A stretch of DNA of 64,000 bases from an uncultured Paludibacter sp. Lineage in GTDB: Bacteria > Bacteroidota > Bacteroidia > Bacteroidales > Paludibacteraceae. The translations under genes were made by a program, and so were the position numbers. This document shows, piece after piece, positions 1 to 9,000 of the stretch. The notes beneath the pieces were generated by a model. It was given only the letters and a program-made list of their open reading frames with translations, did not search any database and was not told where the DNA came from. Each line of letters begins with the position of its first letter. The first letter of the stretch is position 1. The stretch lies in NCBI GenBank assembly GCA_937927845.1, contig CALFXE010000067.1, positions 1 to 64,000 of the forward strand, written 5' to 3'.

Positions 1-53
1 CACGCACGGTTCTTAGGGGGGAAAGCACCCGTAAGGGTGCTGACCTACCCGAC
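1..53 (+). mobile_element. 3' end of a group II intron (end of domain V and domain VI)
   Basis: The first bases match the 3' strand of group II intron domain V (GCACGCACGGTTC-like). They are followed by a domain VI hairpin: GCACCC-GTAA-GGGTGC inside a lower stem GGGGGG/CCTACCC, with a candidate branch-point A at 43 and an intron-like AC end at 52-53. Directly after position 53 a continuous mobC reading frame begins, which places the 3' splice site there. The rest of the intron, including any reverse transcriptase, lies to the left of the window. The identification rests on recalled group II intron consensus, not on a covariance search. Confidence 0.8.
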
Positions 54-1346
54 CCTGACCTTTCTACAATCGCTTATAATCATTTACTGAACAATCAATT
101 AGGCTACAAAAAAGTCCCCACGTTTTACGTGATAAACTTCGACGATCCGAGCCGTTCACACCGATGTAATCCAATCAACCCTTCTTTCATGGAAGATATT
201 AGCGATGCTTACGAATCGAGTTATACAATTATGCTTAACCTTAATAAAACATGGGTGCAAAAACAAGGCGACTTCTTTGTGGAATCTCCGATAATTCTGT
301 TTGCTGCTATTATATGGTATCTCCGAATTTATAAAGACGGAAAATATTGCACATTCCCTCATGCGATAGAGTTCCTGAATAAAAGGTATGAAGATATTTT
401 CCCTATTTTGACAAGTTATCCCGAACTGGAAAACTACCTAAGTCCCTTTATGGACGCGTGGCTTGGGGGCGCAATGGAACAGTTGCAGGGACAGATAGCA
501 AGTGCTAAAATACCGCTTTCAAGAATGATTAGCCCGCAATTATACTGGGTAATGAGCGGTGATGAGTTCACGCTTGATATAAACAACCCTGATGATCCGA
601 AGGTATTAGTCGTAGGCAATAACCCCGATAGGCAAAATATATACGGCGCAGCTTTGGGACTTTACAATTCCAGAATAGTTAAATTGATAAACAAAAAAGG
701 GCAATTAAAGAGTTCGGTCGTAATCGACGAATTACCGACAATTTATTTCAAAGGTCTTGACAATTTGATCGCAACAGCCCGTAGTAATAAGGTTGCTGTG
801 CTTTTGGGCTTTCAGGATTTTTCGCAGCTAATAAGGGACTACGGGGATAAGGAAGCAAAAGTTGTGATGAACACCGTAGGAAATGTTTTTAGCGGTCAGG
901 TTGTGGGAGAAACTGCAAAAACATTATCCGATAGATTTGGTAAAGTCTTACAGAAACGCCAGTCTATGACTATTAACCGCAATGATAAATCGACCTCTAT
1001 AAGTACCCAGATGGATAGCTTGATACCACCGTCCAAAATCAGTAACTTGACACAAGGGATGTTTGTCGGAGCGATTGCCGACAACTTTGATGAACGTATC
1101 GAGCAGAAAATTTTCCATTGTGAAATAGTTGTAGATAATGCAAAGGTAGCTGCCGAAACTAAGGCTTATCAATCTATTCCTATTATTACCGACTTTAAAG
1201 ACGAAAACGGAGTAGATAAGATGAAAGAGCAGATACAGCTCAACTATAACCGTATCAAAGAGGAAACCAAACAAATTGTTGCAGAAGAACTACAACGCAT
1301 TAAGGATGATCCTTCATTGGCTCATTTATTACAGCAACAAGAATAA
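54..1346 (+). CDS. mobC: Conjugative coupling protein MobC/TraG-like (VirD4 family), 3' exon only
   Basis: This is the C-terminal part (about 430 codons) of a type IV coupling protein, the inner-membrane ATPase that brings relaxase-bound DNA to the transfer channel. The frame is open from position 54, giving ...LSTIAYNHLL...PTFYVINFDDPSRSHR, which is typical of the Bacteroides MobC family. A Walker B strand VVIDELPT lies at about 717-740, followed by the ARSNKVAVLLGFQDFSQL region of TraG/TraD ATPases. The Walker A half must be in the upstream exon, outside the window, because a group II intron ends at 53. The GTG at 129 is internal to the family domain, so it is not the true start. Downstream genes run in the same direction. 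Confidence 0.88.
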   Translation, partial: PDLSTIAYNHLLNNQLGYKKVPTFYVINFDDPSRSHRCNPINPSFMEDISDAYESSYTIMLNLNKTWVQKQGDFFVESPIILFAAIIWYLRIYKDGKYCTFPHAIEFLNKRYEDIFPILTSYPELENYLSPFMDAWLGGAMEQLQGQIASAKIPLSRMISPQLYWVMSGDEFTLDINNPDDPKVLVVGNNPDRQNIYGAALGLYNSRIVKLINKKGQLKSSVVIDELPTIYFKGLDNLIATARSNKVAVLLGFQDFSQLIRDYGDKEAKVVMNTVGNVFSGQVVGETAKTLSDRFGKVLQKRQSMTINRNDKSTSISTQMDSLIPPSKISNLTQGMFVGAIADNFDERIEQKIFHCEIVVDNAKVAAETKAYQSIPIITDFKDENGVDKMKEQIQLNYNRIKEETKQIVAEELQRIKDDPSLAHLLQQQE

Positions 1347-1370
1347 ATATACATATATATATAATGTAGG

Positions 1371-1398
1371 AGAGCCGGATTTCCGGCTCTTTGTTTTT
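1371..1398 (+). terminator. Rho-independent terminator after mobC
   Basis: A perfect 9-bp stem AGAGCCGGA/TCCGGCTCT (1371-1379, 1382-1390) is followed by TTTGTTTTT. It lies 25 bases after the mobC stop. Confidence 0.8.
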
Positions 1399-1528
1399 CC
1401 TATAACGCCACTCACTGCCAAATCGAAGCCACAAGCGACCACCTGCCGAAAAATCAACAGCTAACCTCTTGATTACCGCTACTTTTATTCTGCATTAATA
1501 GTGATGCAGAACAAAAACAGTTTTTATT

Positions 1529-3013
1529 ATGGATGAAAAATTAAATCCGAAAGACAAAGTTCTCCTGATGCGAGATGAAGGAGAAGGCAACAAACTCAAA
1601 GTCGTGAAAGGCATCGACAAAAAAGGTAAAATTGATGCCATTGATCCCATGAAGGCGAAGCAAACCGATTTTATCAAAATTGACAAACACGCCGATCCCC
1701 TTGAAAACTTTTTCAAAAACTTCTTTAATCAAGCTAAAAACCCGTCGCATACAGGATTCTATGCGGTTACCGTCGATATGCTTGATAAAGTATTAAAACT
1801 AAGTGATGAAGATTTGGAGAAGTATCGTATCAATCCGAAAGATTATATGAATCAGCAGGAACAATCCACCAAAGAGAGTGAAAAGCAAGTTCAAACCGAA
1901 AAAAAAGAAGAAAAAATGGAAGCAACACCAGCAACCGAACAGAAGACCGAATTTAAGCAATTCGACACAAGCCGTATCCCTGAAAGTGAATATCAGAAAT
2001 ACGGTATCAAGCCCGAAAATCTGGAGGGCGAACTCAAAGCCATGAGTTACGGGTATAAATCTCCGCACCTTGTAGATATCAACCCCAAAATAGAGGGAGT
2101 AGAATATCCCATGAAAGCCCGTCTTTCACTGGAGGAACAGCCGGATGGCAGCCTGAAATTTACCCCGCATCCATACCAACAGCAGGTTGATTTGGAAAAA
2201 CCGTTTCAGGGCATTATGCTCCCCAATGACGTAAAAGAAAACCTGTTAGCAACGGGTAACAGTGGTAGGGTGGTAGAACTGGAGCCAAGACCGGGCGAAA
2301 AAGTACCGTCGCTTATTTCTATCGACAAGCAGACTAACCGTTTGGAAGCCGTACCCCTTGATAAGCTCACAGTATCTCAAAACCTGAAAGGTGTTGAGTT
2401 ATCTCCTGAACAACAACAGGCATTAAAAGAAGGGAAAAAGGTACTCGTAGAGGGTATGACCTCCAAAAAGACAATAGGTACCGATAATCCTAAAAAATTC
2501 GATGCTTATGTTCAGTTTAATGCAGCCAAAGGCGGTTACGATTTCAATTATGACGGATTAGACCGCAATAAGTATCAGCAGAACAATAGACAGGAACAAA
2601 GCCAGAACGGAGAACAGCAGAACCAAGTCCGTATTCCTAAAAAACTTTTAGGCGTTGATTTGGACGATAAACAACAAAGTTCTCTCCGGGAAGGAAAAGC
2701 CGTCTATGTTCAGGGTATGATGAAAGACGGAAAGGGCGAGCCTTTCAATGCCTATGTAAAGGTCAATCAGGAAAAAGGCAAACTGGATTTCTTTAAGTGG
2801 AACCCGGACAGAGCCAAAAAGCAAGGTGCGGATGTGAAAGTTGCCGAAGGCAATAAGACACAGGTAGCAGTCAATTCACAGGGTAAAACCAATGAAGCAA
2901 CCAAACATTCAAATGAACCCCTGAAACAAGGTCAGCAAAACCCGACCGAAAAGCAGCAAGAGCAGAAGCAGATTAGGAAACCTGTGAAAAAGTCCACAGG
3001 ACATAAAATGTAA
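1529..3013 (+). CDS. DUF4099/DUF3945 conjugative-transposon protein
   Basis: This 494-residue hydrophilic protein is of the kind found beside topB in Bacteroides conjugative transposons; its biochemical role is unknown. An N-terminal segment (about 1-110) is followed by a Lys/Glu/Gln-rich linker. Next comes a DUF4099-like region beginning FDTSRIPESEYQKYG, then two related DUF3945 repeats. The first starts LKGVELSPEQQQALKEG and the second LLGVDLDDKQQSSLREG. The C-terminus is again Gln/Lys-rich and probably disordered. There are no signal peptide or membrane segments, so a cytoplasmic role in DNA transfer is likely. The ATG at 1529 follows a clear terminator, so the gene probably has its own promoter or relies on read-through. 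It is 28 bases from topB. Confidence 0.8.
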   Translation: MDEKLNPKDKVLLMRDEGEGNKLKVVKGIDKKGKIDAIDPMKAKQTDFIKIDKHADPLENFFKNFFNQAKNPSHTGFYAVTVDMLDKVLKLSDEDLEKYRINPKDYMNQQEQSTKESEKQVQTEKKEEKMEATPATEQKTEFKQFDTSRIPESEYQKYGIKPENLEGELKAMSYGYKSPHLVDINPKIEGVEYPMKARLSLEEQPDGSLKFTPHPYQQQVDLEKPFQGIMLPNDVKENLLATGNSGRVVELEPRPGEKVPSLISIDKQTNRLEAVPLDKLTVSQNLKGVELSPEQQQALKEGKKVLVEGMTSKKTIGTDNPKKFDAYVQFNAAKGGYDFNYDGLDRNKYQQNNRQEQSQNGEQQNQVRIPKKLLGVDLDDKQQSSLREGKAVYVQGMMKDGKGEPFNAYVKVNQEKGKLDFFKWNPDRAKKQGADVKVAEGNKTQVAVNSQGKTNEATKHSNEPLKQGQQNPTEKQQEQKQIRKPVKKSTGHKM

Positions 3014-3041
3014 TACCAACCACTAAAAAATCCAATAGTAA

Positions 3042-5132
3042 ATGAAAGTAATAATTGCAGAAAAGCCAAGCGTAGCCCGTGATATAGCGGCTATCGTTGG
3101 TGCGGATAACCGCAAGGACGGTTATTTAGAAGGGAACGGATATTGTGTAACGTGGGCATTTGGCCACCTCATAGGACTGGCAATGCCGCAGGACTATGGT
3201 ATTACAGGATTTCAGGCTGAAAACCTACCGATACTTCCTGCCGAATTTAAGTTATTGCCTCGTCAGGTAAAGGACGGTAAAGAATACAAACCTGATCCGG
3301 GCACAATGAAACAACTTAAAGTTATCAAAGAGTTATTTAATAAATGTGAGCGTATAGTGGTTGCGACCGATGCAGGACGTGAAGGGGAGTTAATTTTCAG
3401 ATATATATATAATTATCTGGAGTGTTCCCGCCCTTTCGACCGTCTTTGGATAAGCTCTCTCACGGATCAGGCTATCCGCAAAGGATTGGAGAACCTACGT
3501 CCGGGAAAAGAGTACGACAACCTGTATCGTTCGGCAAAAGCCCGGAGCCAAGCCGATTGGGTTGTCGGGATAAACGCTTCACAAGCCCTGTCAATATCAG
3601 CCGGGCACGGCGTATGGTCATTGGGACGGGTGCAAACACCTACACTCGCCATGATATGCAGCCGTTATCTGGAAAACAAAGATTTCAAACCGCAAACCTA
3701 TTTTCAGGTAAAATTGCATACGGCAAAAGATGCAACCCAGTTCGCCGCTATTTCCACAGAACGGTACAACACAAAGCAGGAGGCAGACGACATCTTAAAC
3801 CGTGTCCGATCCGCCGAATCCGTAAACGTGATAAGCGTAGAAAAGAAAGAAGCCAATCAGGAACCGCCATTGCTCTACGATTTGACTACTTTGCAGAAAG
3901 AAGCGAACAGCCGCCATAGTTTTTCAGCAGATAAAACCCTGTCGGTAGCCCAGTCGCTTTACGAAGCGAAACTTATTTCCTATCCAAGAACGGGCAGCCG
4001 TTATATTTCCGATGATGTTTTTGCCGAGATACCCGCCCTTATAGGTCAGTTATCCGGTTACGCTCCATTCGGCAACTATGCAAAAATAATGTCAGGGGCA
4101 AGCCTGAACAGGCGTTCTGTAAATGATAAGAAAGTAACAGACCACCATGCTCTGATTATCACCGAAAATATGCCGAAAGATATTTCAGCCGACCAACGTA
4201 TCATATACGATATGATTGCTGCCCGAATGTTGGAAGCCTTTTCCGGCAAATGCACCAAAGAAAACACAAGCGTTTCTTTGGATGCTTCGGGCATTGCTTT
4301 TTCAGTCAAAGGTAGCATTATCCTTATTCCCGGTTGGCGTGCCGTATTGAACGCACCTGATGAAGAAAAAGGCGAAGATGATGCTCCGGCACTTCCATCC
4401 CTGTCCGATGGGGATGTACTTCCCATTAACGGAACGGACTTACTGGAGAAACAAACCAAGCCCCGCCCATTACATACGGAAAGTAGTTTATTATCTTCTA
4501 TGGAAACCTGTGGTAAAGACCTTACCGACGAAACGGAACGGGAAGCGCTCAAAGAATCGGGTATCGGAACACCTGCCACCCGTGCCGCTATTATCGAAAC
4601 GCTTTTCTCCCGTGAATATATTCAGCGTGAAAAAAAATCCCTTGTTCCTACCAATAAAGGATTGGTAGTCTATCTGGCTATCCGTGATAAAAAAATAGCG
4701 GACGTAGCTATGACCGGAGCATGGGAAAGCGCATTGAATAAAATAGCAACGGGAGAAATGGATGCCGATACCTTTCATAGAAGTATCGAAGTATATGCCG
4801 CACAGATTACCACCGAATTACTGGAGAAGAAAATCGAAGGCGGCAATACAAGAGAGAGCTGTCCATGTCCGAAATGTAAAAACGGTCAGGTAGTAATATT
4901 CCAAAAGGTTGCAAAATGTAACAATGAGGCTTGCGGACTGACAGTATTCCGGAATAAATCAGGAAAAGACCTGACGGACGGACAACTGAAAGACCTGCTT
5001 ACCAAAGGCAAGACAGGTACTATCAAAGGCTTTAAGAGTAAAGAAAATAAGCCTTTTGATGCTGCCGTAGCTTTTGATGCAGAGTATAAAACGATATTCC
5101 AATTTGATAATTCCAAAAAGAGGAAAAAGTAA
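3042..5132 (+). CDS. topB: DNA topoisomerase III (Exc-like)
   Basis: This 696-residue type IA topoisomerase relaxes or decatenates single-stranded-gapped DNA. In CTnDOT the homologous protein is Exc, encoded in the excision operon. The Toprim domain begins with AEKPSVARDIA (residues 6-16) and carries the acidic motif VVATDAGREGELIF near 106-119. The catalytic tyrosine is Y314 in LISYPRTGSRY. Near the C-terminus a CPCPKCKNG...C...C cluster looks like a zinc ribbon and precedes a short topo-C-like domain. Length and motif order are normal for the family. The stop overlaps the next ATG (TAATG), so the following small gene is translationally coupled. Confidence 0.95.
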   Translation: MKVIIAEKPSVARDIAAIVGADNRKDGYLEGNGYCVTWAFGHLIGLAMPQDYGITGFQAENLPILPAEFKLLPRQVKDGKEYKPDPGTMKQLKVIKELFNKCERIVVATDAGREGELIFRYIYNYLECSRPFDRLWISSLTDQAIRKGLENLRPGKEYDNLYRSAKARSQADWVVGINASQALSISAGHGVWSLGRVQTPTLAMICSRYLENKDFKPQTYFQVKLHTAKDATQFAAISTERYNTKQEADDILNRVRSAESVNVISVEKKEANQEPPLLYDLTTLQKEANSRHSFSADKTLSVAQSLYEAKLISYPRTGSRYISDDVFAEIPALIGQLSGYAPFGNYAKIMSGASLNRRSVNDKKVTDHHALIITENMPKDISADQRIIYDMIAARMLEAFSGKCTKENTSVSLDASGIAFSVKGSIILIPGWRAVLNAPDEEKGEDDAPALPSLSDGDVLPINGTDLLEKQTKPRPLHTESSLLSSMETCGKDLTDETEREALKESGIGTPATRAAIIETLFSREYIQREKKSLVPTNKGLVVYLAIRDKKIADVAMTGAWESALNKIATGEMDADTFHRSIEVYAAQITTELLEKKIEGGNTRESCPCPKCKNGQVVIFQKVAKCNNEACGLTVFRNKSGKDLTDGQLKDLLTKGKTGTIKGFKSKENKPFDAAVAFDAEYKTIFQFDNSKKRKK

Positions 5133-5458
5133 TGAAAATAAGTTTGTTATTAAATTTAGGACAGGCATTGACGAGAAATGCAAATCTGGATAAGCCGACT
5201 AAAATGCTATATTCTTTTATTGATTATTGTAAAAGTCATGATTTTCCATATCCTACTATTCCAAGAATCGGAGAATTTATTTCATTGGAAGAGTTCTTTA
5301 TAGAATGGGCGAAATCGCTTGATGACTGCGAATTAAATATGCTTGATAATATTAATTCGCTAACTACGTGTATCGGTAAGGAAATTAAGGTCATCAATGT
5401 TATTCACAATGTAAATCGCTCAGTCCTGTACTGTTCTGACTTGTATAAATTGGAATAA
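5132..5458 (+). CDS. Hypothetical protein, 108 aa, coupled to topB
   Basis: I do not recognise this family. The start ATG overlaps the topB stop by one base (TAATG), which supports translation by coupling. The product is predicted to be soluble and mostly helical, with no signal peptide, no Cys clusters and no obvious DNA-binding motif. It ends just before a promoter that drives the next operon, so it closes the DUF3945-topB transcription unit. Confidence 0.6.
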   Translation: MKISLLLNLGQALTRNANLDKPTKMLYSFIDYCKSHDFPYPTIPRIGEFISLEEFFIEWAKSLDDCELNMLDNINSLTTCIGKEIKVINVIHNVNRSVLYCSDLYKLE

Positions 5459-5472
5459 AACAGCTATCTTTG
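5441..5472 (+). promoter_or_regulatory. Bacteroides-type promoter upstream of the attenuator-like leader
   Basis: A -33-like TTG (5441-5443) lies 21 bp before TATCTTTG (5465-5472), an exact match to the Bacteroides -7 consensus TAnnTTTG. Transcription would begin around 5477-5480, about 140 nt ahead of the DUF1896 start. Confidence 0.7.
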
Positions 5473-5612
5473 CCACTAAGAAGTTCATATGGCACAGGTT
5501 TTAATGAGAAATTATTAAATCTATCCTATTGAATTTTTTAGTGGTGGCACTGGGGAGGGATACCCCGGTGCCTTTTGCTTATCCGTATCAATAGTTTTCC
5601 ACTAAAAAATTC
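5473..5612 (+). promoter_or_regulatory. Candidate attenuator leader with three mutually pairing segments
   Basis: Segment A (5473-5486, CCACTAAGAAGTTC) and segment C (5599-5612, CCACTAAAAAATTC) are near-identical. Segment B (5531-5544, GAATTTTTTAGTGG) is the exact reverse complement of C and pairs fully with A if two G-U pairs are allowed. A terminator hairpin (5546-5576) sits between B and C. B can therefore pair either with A or with C, the arrangement expected of a conditional terminator or of a switch that hides the DUF1896 start region. The structure is read directly from the sequence; the regulatory function is inferred. Confidence 0.5.
5546..5576 (+). terminator. Leader terminator hairpin
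   Basis: GGCACTGGGG (5546-5555) pairs with CCCCGGTGCC (5563-5572) with one G-U pair, followed by TTTT. It lies between the promoter at 5441-5472 and the DUF1896 start, so it would end transcription before the operon unless read through. Confidence 0.65.
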
Positions 5613-5618
5613 ATAGTT

Positions 5619-6065
5619 ATGAAATACAATTCAAATTTAGAGCCTGCGGAAATGTCATACTTCCGGCTCAATCTACTTTCTTATTTACGTGATTCCCACC
5701 CCGACAAAGCAAATGACCTTTCATTTATTGCCGGACGTGGGGATATGGCAGCCGAAGCGTACAGCGAAGCCGTAAAAAGCGGTTTAGACCATATTCAAGC
5801 TGCCGAAATTGCAAACGAAGCCTTATTCAAAGGCTTACACTTTTCACCTTATAATATAGTAGTTGAAATACTTTGGAACGAGTTTTTCGACGAAGTTTCT
5901 CCGGGTGGTGCCCAGGCAAAGGCAAAAGAACTAATGCCCGAATGTCAGGCGGTATTTGCTAAATACAACCTTAGTGATGATTATGCCGAAACGACAGAGT
6001 ACCAGTCGCTTTATACAGAGCTTGTCGGCACGATCCTGATACTGCTCGAAAATGAGTTACAATAA
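5619..6065 (+). CDS. DUF1896 family protein
   Basis: This 148-residue protein resembles DUF1896, a family that accompanies the large methylase/helicase of Bacteroides conjugative transposons. It is acidic and helical, with no signal peptide. A typical stretch is EMSYFRLNLLSYLRDSHPDKA near the N-terminus. Its stop codon lies 14 bases inside the next gene, indicating co-translation. The start ATG lies 6 bases after the inverted-repeat segment C of the leader, so folding of the leader could block initiation. Function is unknown. Confidence 0.8.
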   Translation: MKYNSNLEPAEMSYFRLNLLSYLRDSHPDKANDLSFIAGRGDMAAEAYSEAVKSGLDHIQAAEIANEALFKGLHFSPYNIVVEILWNEFFDEVSPGGAQAKAKELMPECQAVFAKYNLSDDYAETTEYQSLYTELVGTILILLENELQ

Positions 6066-9000
6066 GCGAACTCATTTGCGTCAGAATATTGACGCAATAA
6101 AGTTAGCGTTAAGGCTCGACAAGGAACAAAAAAAGGCAACACCCGAAGAACGGGAAATACTCGCAAAATATTCAGGCTTTGGAGGGATTAAGGCAATCCT
6201 TAACCCTGCCGACAAACCCGAAGATATTGAGCGGTGGTCTAAATCCGAAGTCGAGCTTTTCCCGTTGGTGCAAGAACTCCACGAGGTACTCCGTGAAAGT
6301 TCTCCCACACCGGAAGTTTACAAACGCTATGTCAGTTCCCTGAAAAGTTCTATCCTTACGGCATTTTATACGCCGAAGCCTGTTATTGATGTGTTAGCGG
6401 ATGCACTAAAGGATAGCGGTATAACTCCGACACGCTTTTTAGAACCCAGTGCCGGAACAGGTGCGTTTATTTCTTCTTTCAAAGATATTGCACCTGAAGC
6501 TAACGTAACCAGTTTTGAAAAAGACCTGCTAACAGGTAAAATTCTATCGCACCTTTATCCTGATGATAAGGTACGGATTGAAGGTTACGAAAAAATGGAA
6601 GGACGCTATTCACAGCATTTTGATGTGATTGCATCTAATATCCCTTTTGGAGATGTTTCGGTATTCGATCCGCTACTGTCCAACCATGAAATACCCGCCG
6701 TCAAACAATCGACACAGGCGATACACAACTACTTTTTTGTAAAAAGTGTCATGTCGGCCAGAGAAGGCGGGTTAATCGCCTTTATTACCAGTCAGGGCGT
6801 ACTCAATTCGGAACAAAACAAACCGATACGGGAATACCTGATGAACTCTTGCGATGTTGTTTCAGCTATCCGTTTGCCGAACAACCTCTTTTCCGACCAT
6901 GCCGGAACTGATGTCGGCAGCGACCTGATTGTATTACAACGGAATAATAAAAATATAGTTCCAAGCCAACGACAGCAGGATTTTATCGAATCCCGCAAAT
7001 TATCTAACGGCATATCTATTAATAACCTGTTCCGTGATTTCAACAGAGTAGTACAAACCCGTTCCAAAATCGACACCGATCCATACGGCAAACCTGCTAT
7101 TGTTTTTACCCATGAAGGCGGTATTGAGGGAATAGCCACAGATTTGCGGCAAATGCTGAAAGATGATTTTTCAAAACATTTGGATTTGCAGCGTTACCAA
7201 AACTATGCACAGGAAAACCCGGCACAGTCGGTAACACAACAATCTCAATCTGCAAAATTGGATAACAGCAATCAGATAACCGAACAGGATATTCAGGAAT
7301 TAAGTGATTACGCTTCTGAAATGGACAGAAAACTGTATGCCGAACGTCCGCCACAACCCGAAGATTTTGGAATTAAAGAAAAAAAGCAGAATGAAACAGA
7401 AGAAAGACAACCGGCTGCTCCAAATACTTTTAGAGGTACTCTTTTCGATATGGATGATCCTGCCATTAAAAAAGCGCCGACTACGGAGGCGAAACCCCAG
7501 TCCGTAACGCAGGAACCATTAATAACGCTCTATGACCTTTTCGGCTTTACCCAAGAGGAACGCAGTCAGGTAAACAAACCCAAAAAGAGAGGTAGAAAAT
7601 TCAAATTACAGGCAAGCAAGTCAAAGGAACTGCCGTTTATGGACTGGCGGGAAGAAATGGCGCATAATGCAGCGCAGCAACGGGAAAAGCTACAACAGGA
7701 AAGCGCCGAGGCCTATCCCGTATTCGATGCCCGTCGGGAAGAACAGTTGGAACGGCTGAAAGAGGAAGCCGAACGGGAACAGCAGGAACGCATGAAACCT
7801 GTTCCTTTCCTATTGGAAGATATACCGTCCCATTACCGTGATGGCTCACTTGTTACCGACGAAAATAATCGTATCGGTTATTTGCGTGATTTGAATGGAT
7901 TTCAGCCGATGTTCCATCCGCTTCAGCTCACCGGAACACAGCAGGCGAAAGCATCCCTTTATATTGAAATACGGGACACTTATCACCACCTGTACAGCAA
8001 CGAAGCAACAAGGTTGGAAGCCAATCCTGCATTAAGGGAAATGCTTAACCGACTGTATGATGATTTTACCCGCCGTTTCGGAAATATAAACGATGCGAAA
8101 AATCTTAGTCTTATAAAAATGGATGCCGGAGGAACGGAAATTCTTTCTCTGGAACGGTATATCGACGGTAAAGCCGTCAAAGCAGATATATTTCAACAAC
8201 CGGTTGCCTTTAATCCCAATGAGATTACCCATGCCGATAATGCACGGGAAGCCCTGACCGCTTCGCTCAATAAACATGCAACGGTAAACCTTGAATATAT
8301 GGCAGGGCTTACAGGGGGGACTTCGGATGAAATACTGGAGGAACTCAAAGGGCAGGTATTTTTCAATCCAATGATAGGCTCTTATGAAATTAAAGACAAG
8401 TTCATAAGTGGTAATGTTATCTCCAAAGCGGAACACGTAGAGCGGTATATAGAAAACCACCCCGACAATGAAGCGGCAAAAGAATCATTAAAGGCTCTGA
8501 AAGAAGCAATACCCCGTCCGATAGCATTCGAAGATTTGGATTTTAATTTCGGAGAACGGTGGATACCGTCGGGCATTTACAGCAAATACGCTTCACATTT
8601 GTTTGATACGAATGTATCGGTGCATTATGCTCAAAGCCGTGATGAATACACGCTCAAAGCCGACAGCAAAAATATCAAGATATGGGATCAGTACGCTGTT
8701 AAGGCAACAAGCCGGACTTTCGACGGTATCGCCCTGATGAAACACGCCTTGCATAATACCTCTCCTGATATAACAAAGAAAGTCAATAAGTTGATTGACG
8801 GGGAAATAAAAGAGGTCAAGGTACGTGATTCCGAATCTATTCAACTCGCCAATTCCAAGATTGACGAGATACGGAACGGTTTCGTTGAATGGCTTAACGA
8901 ACAATCACCGGAGTTCAAAGACCGACTGGCAGATAAATACAACCGTACATTTAATTGTTTCGTCCGTCCGGAGTATGACGGAAGCCACCAAGAGTTTCCG

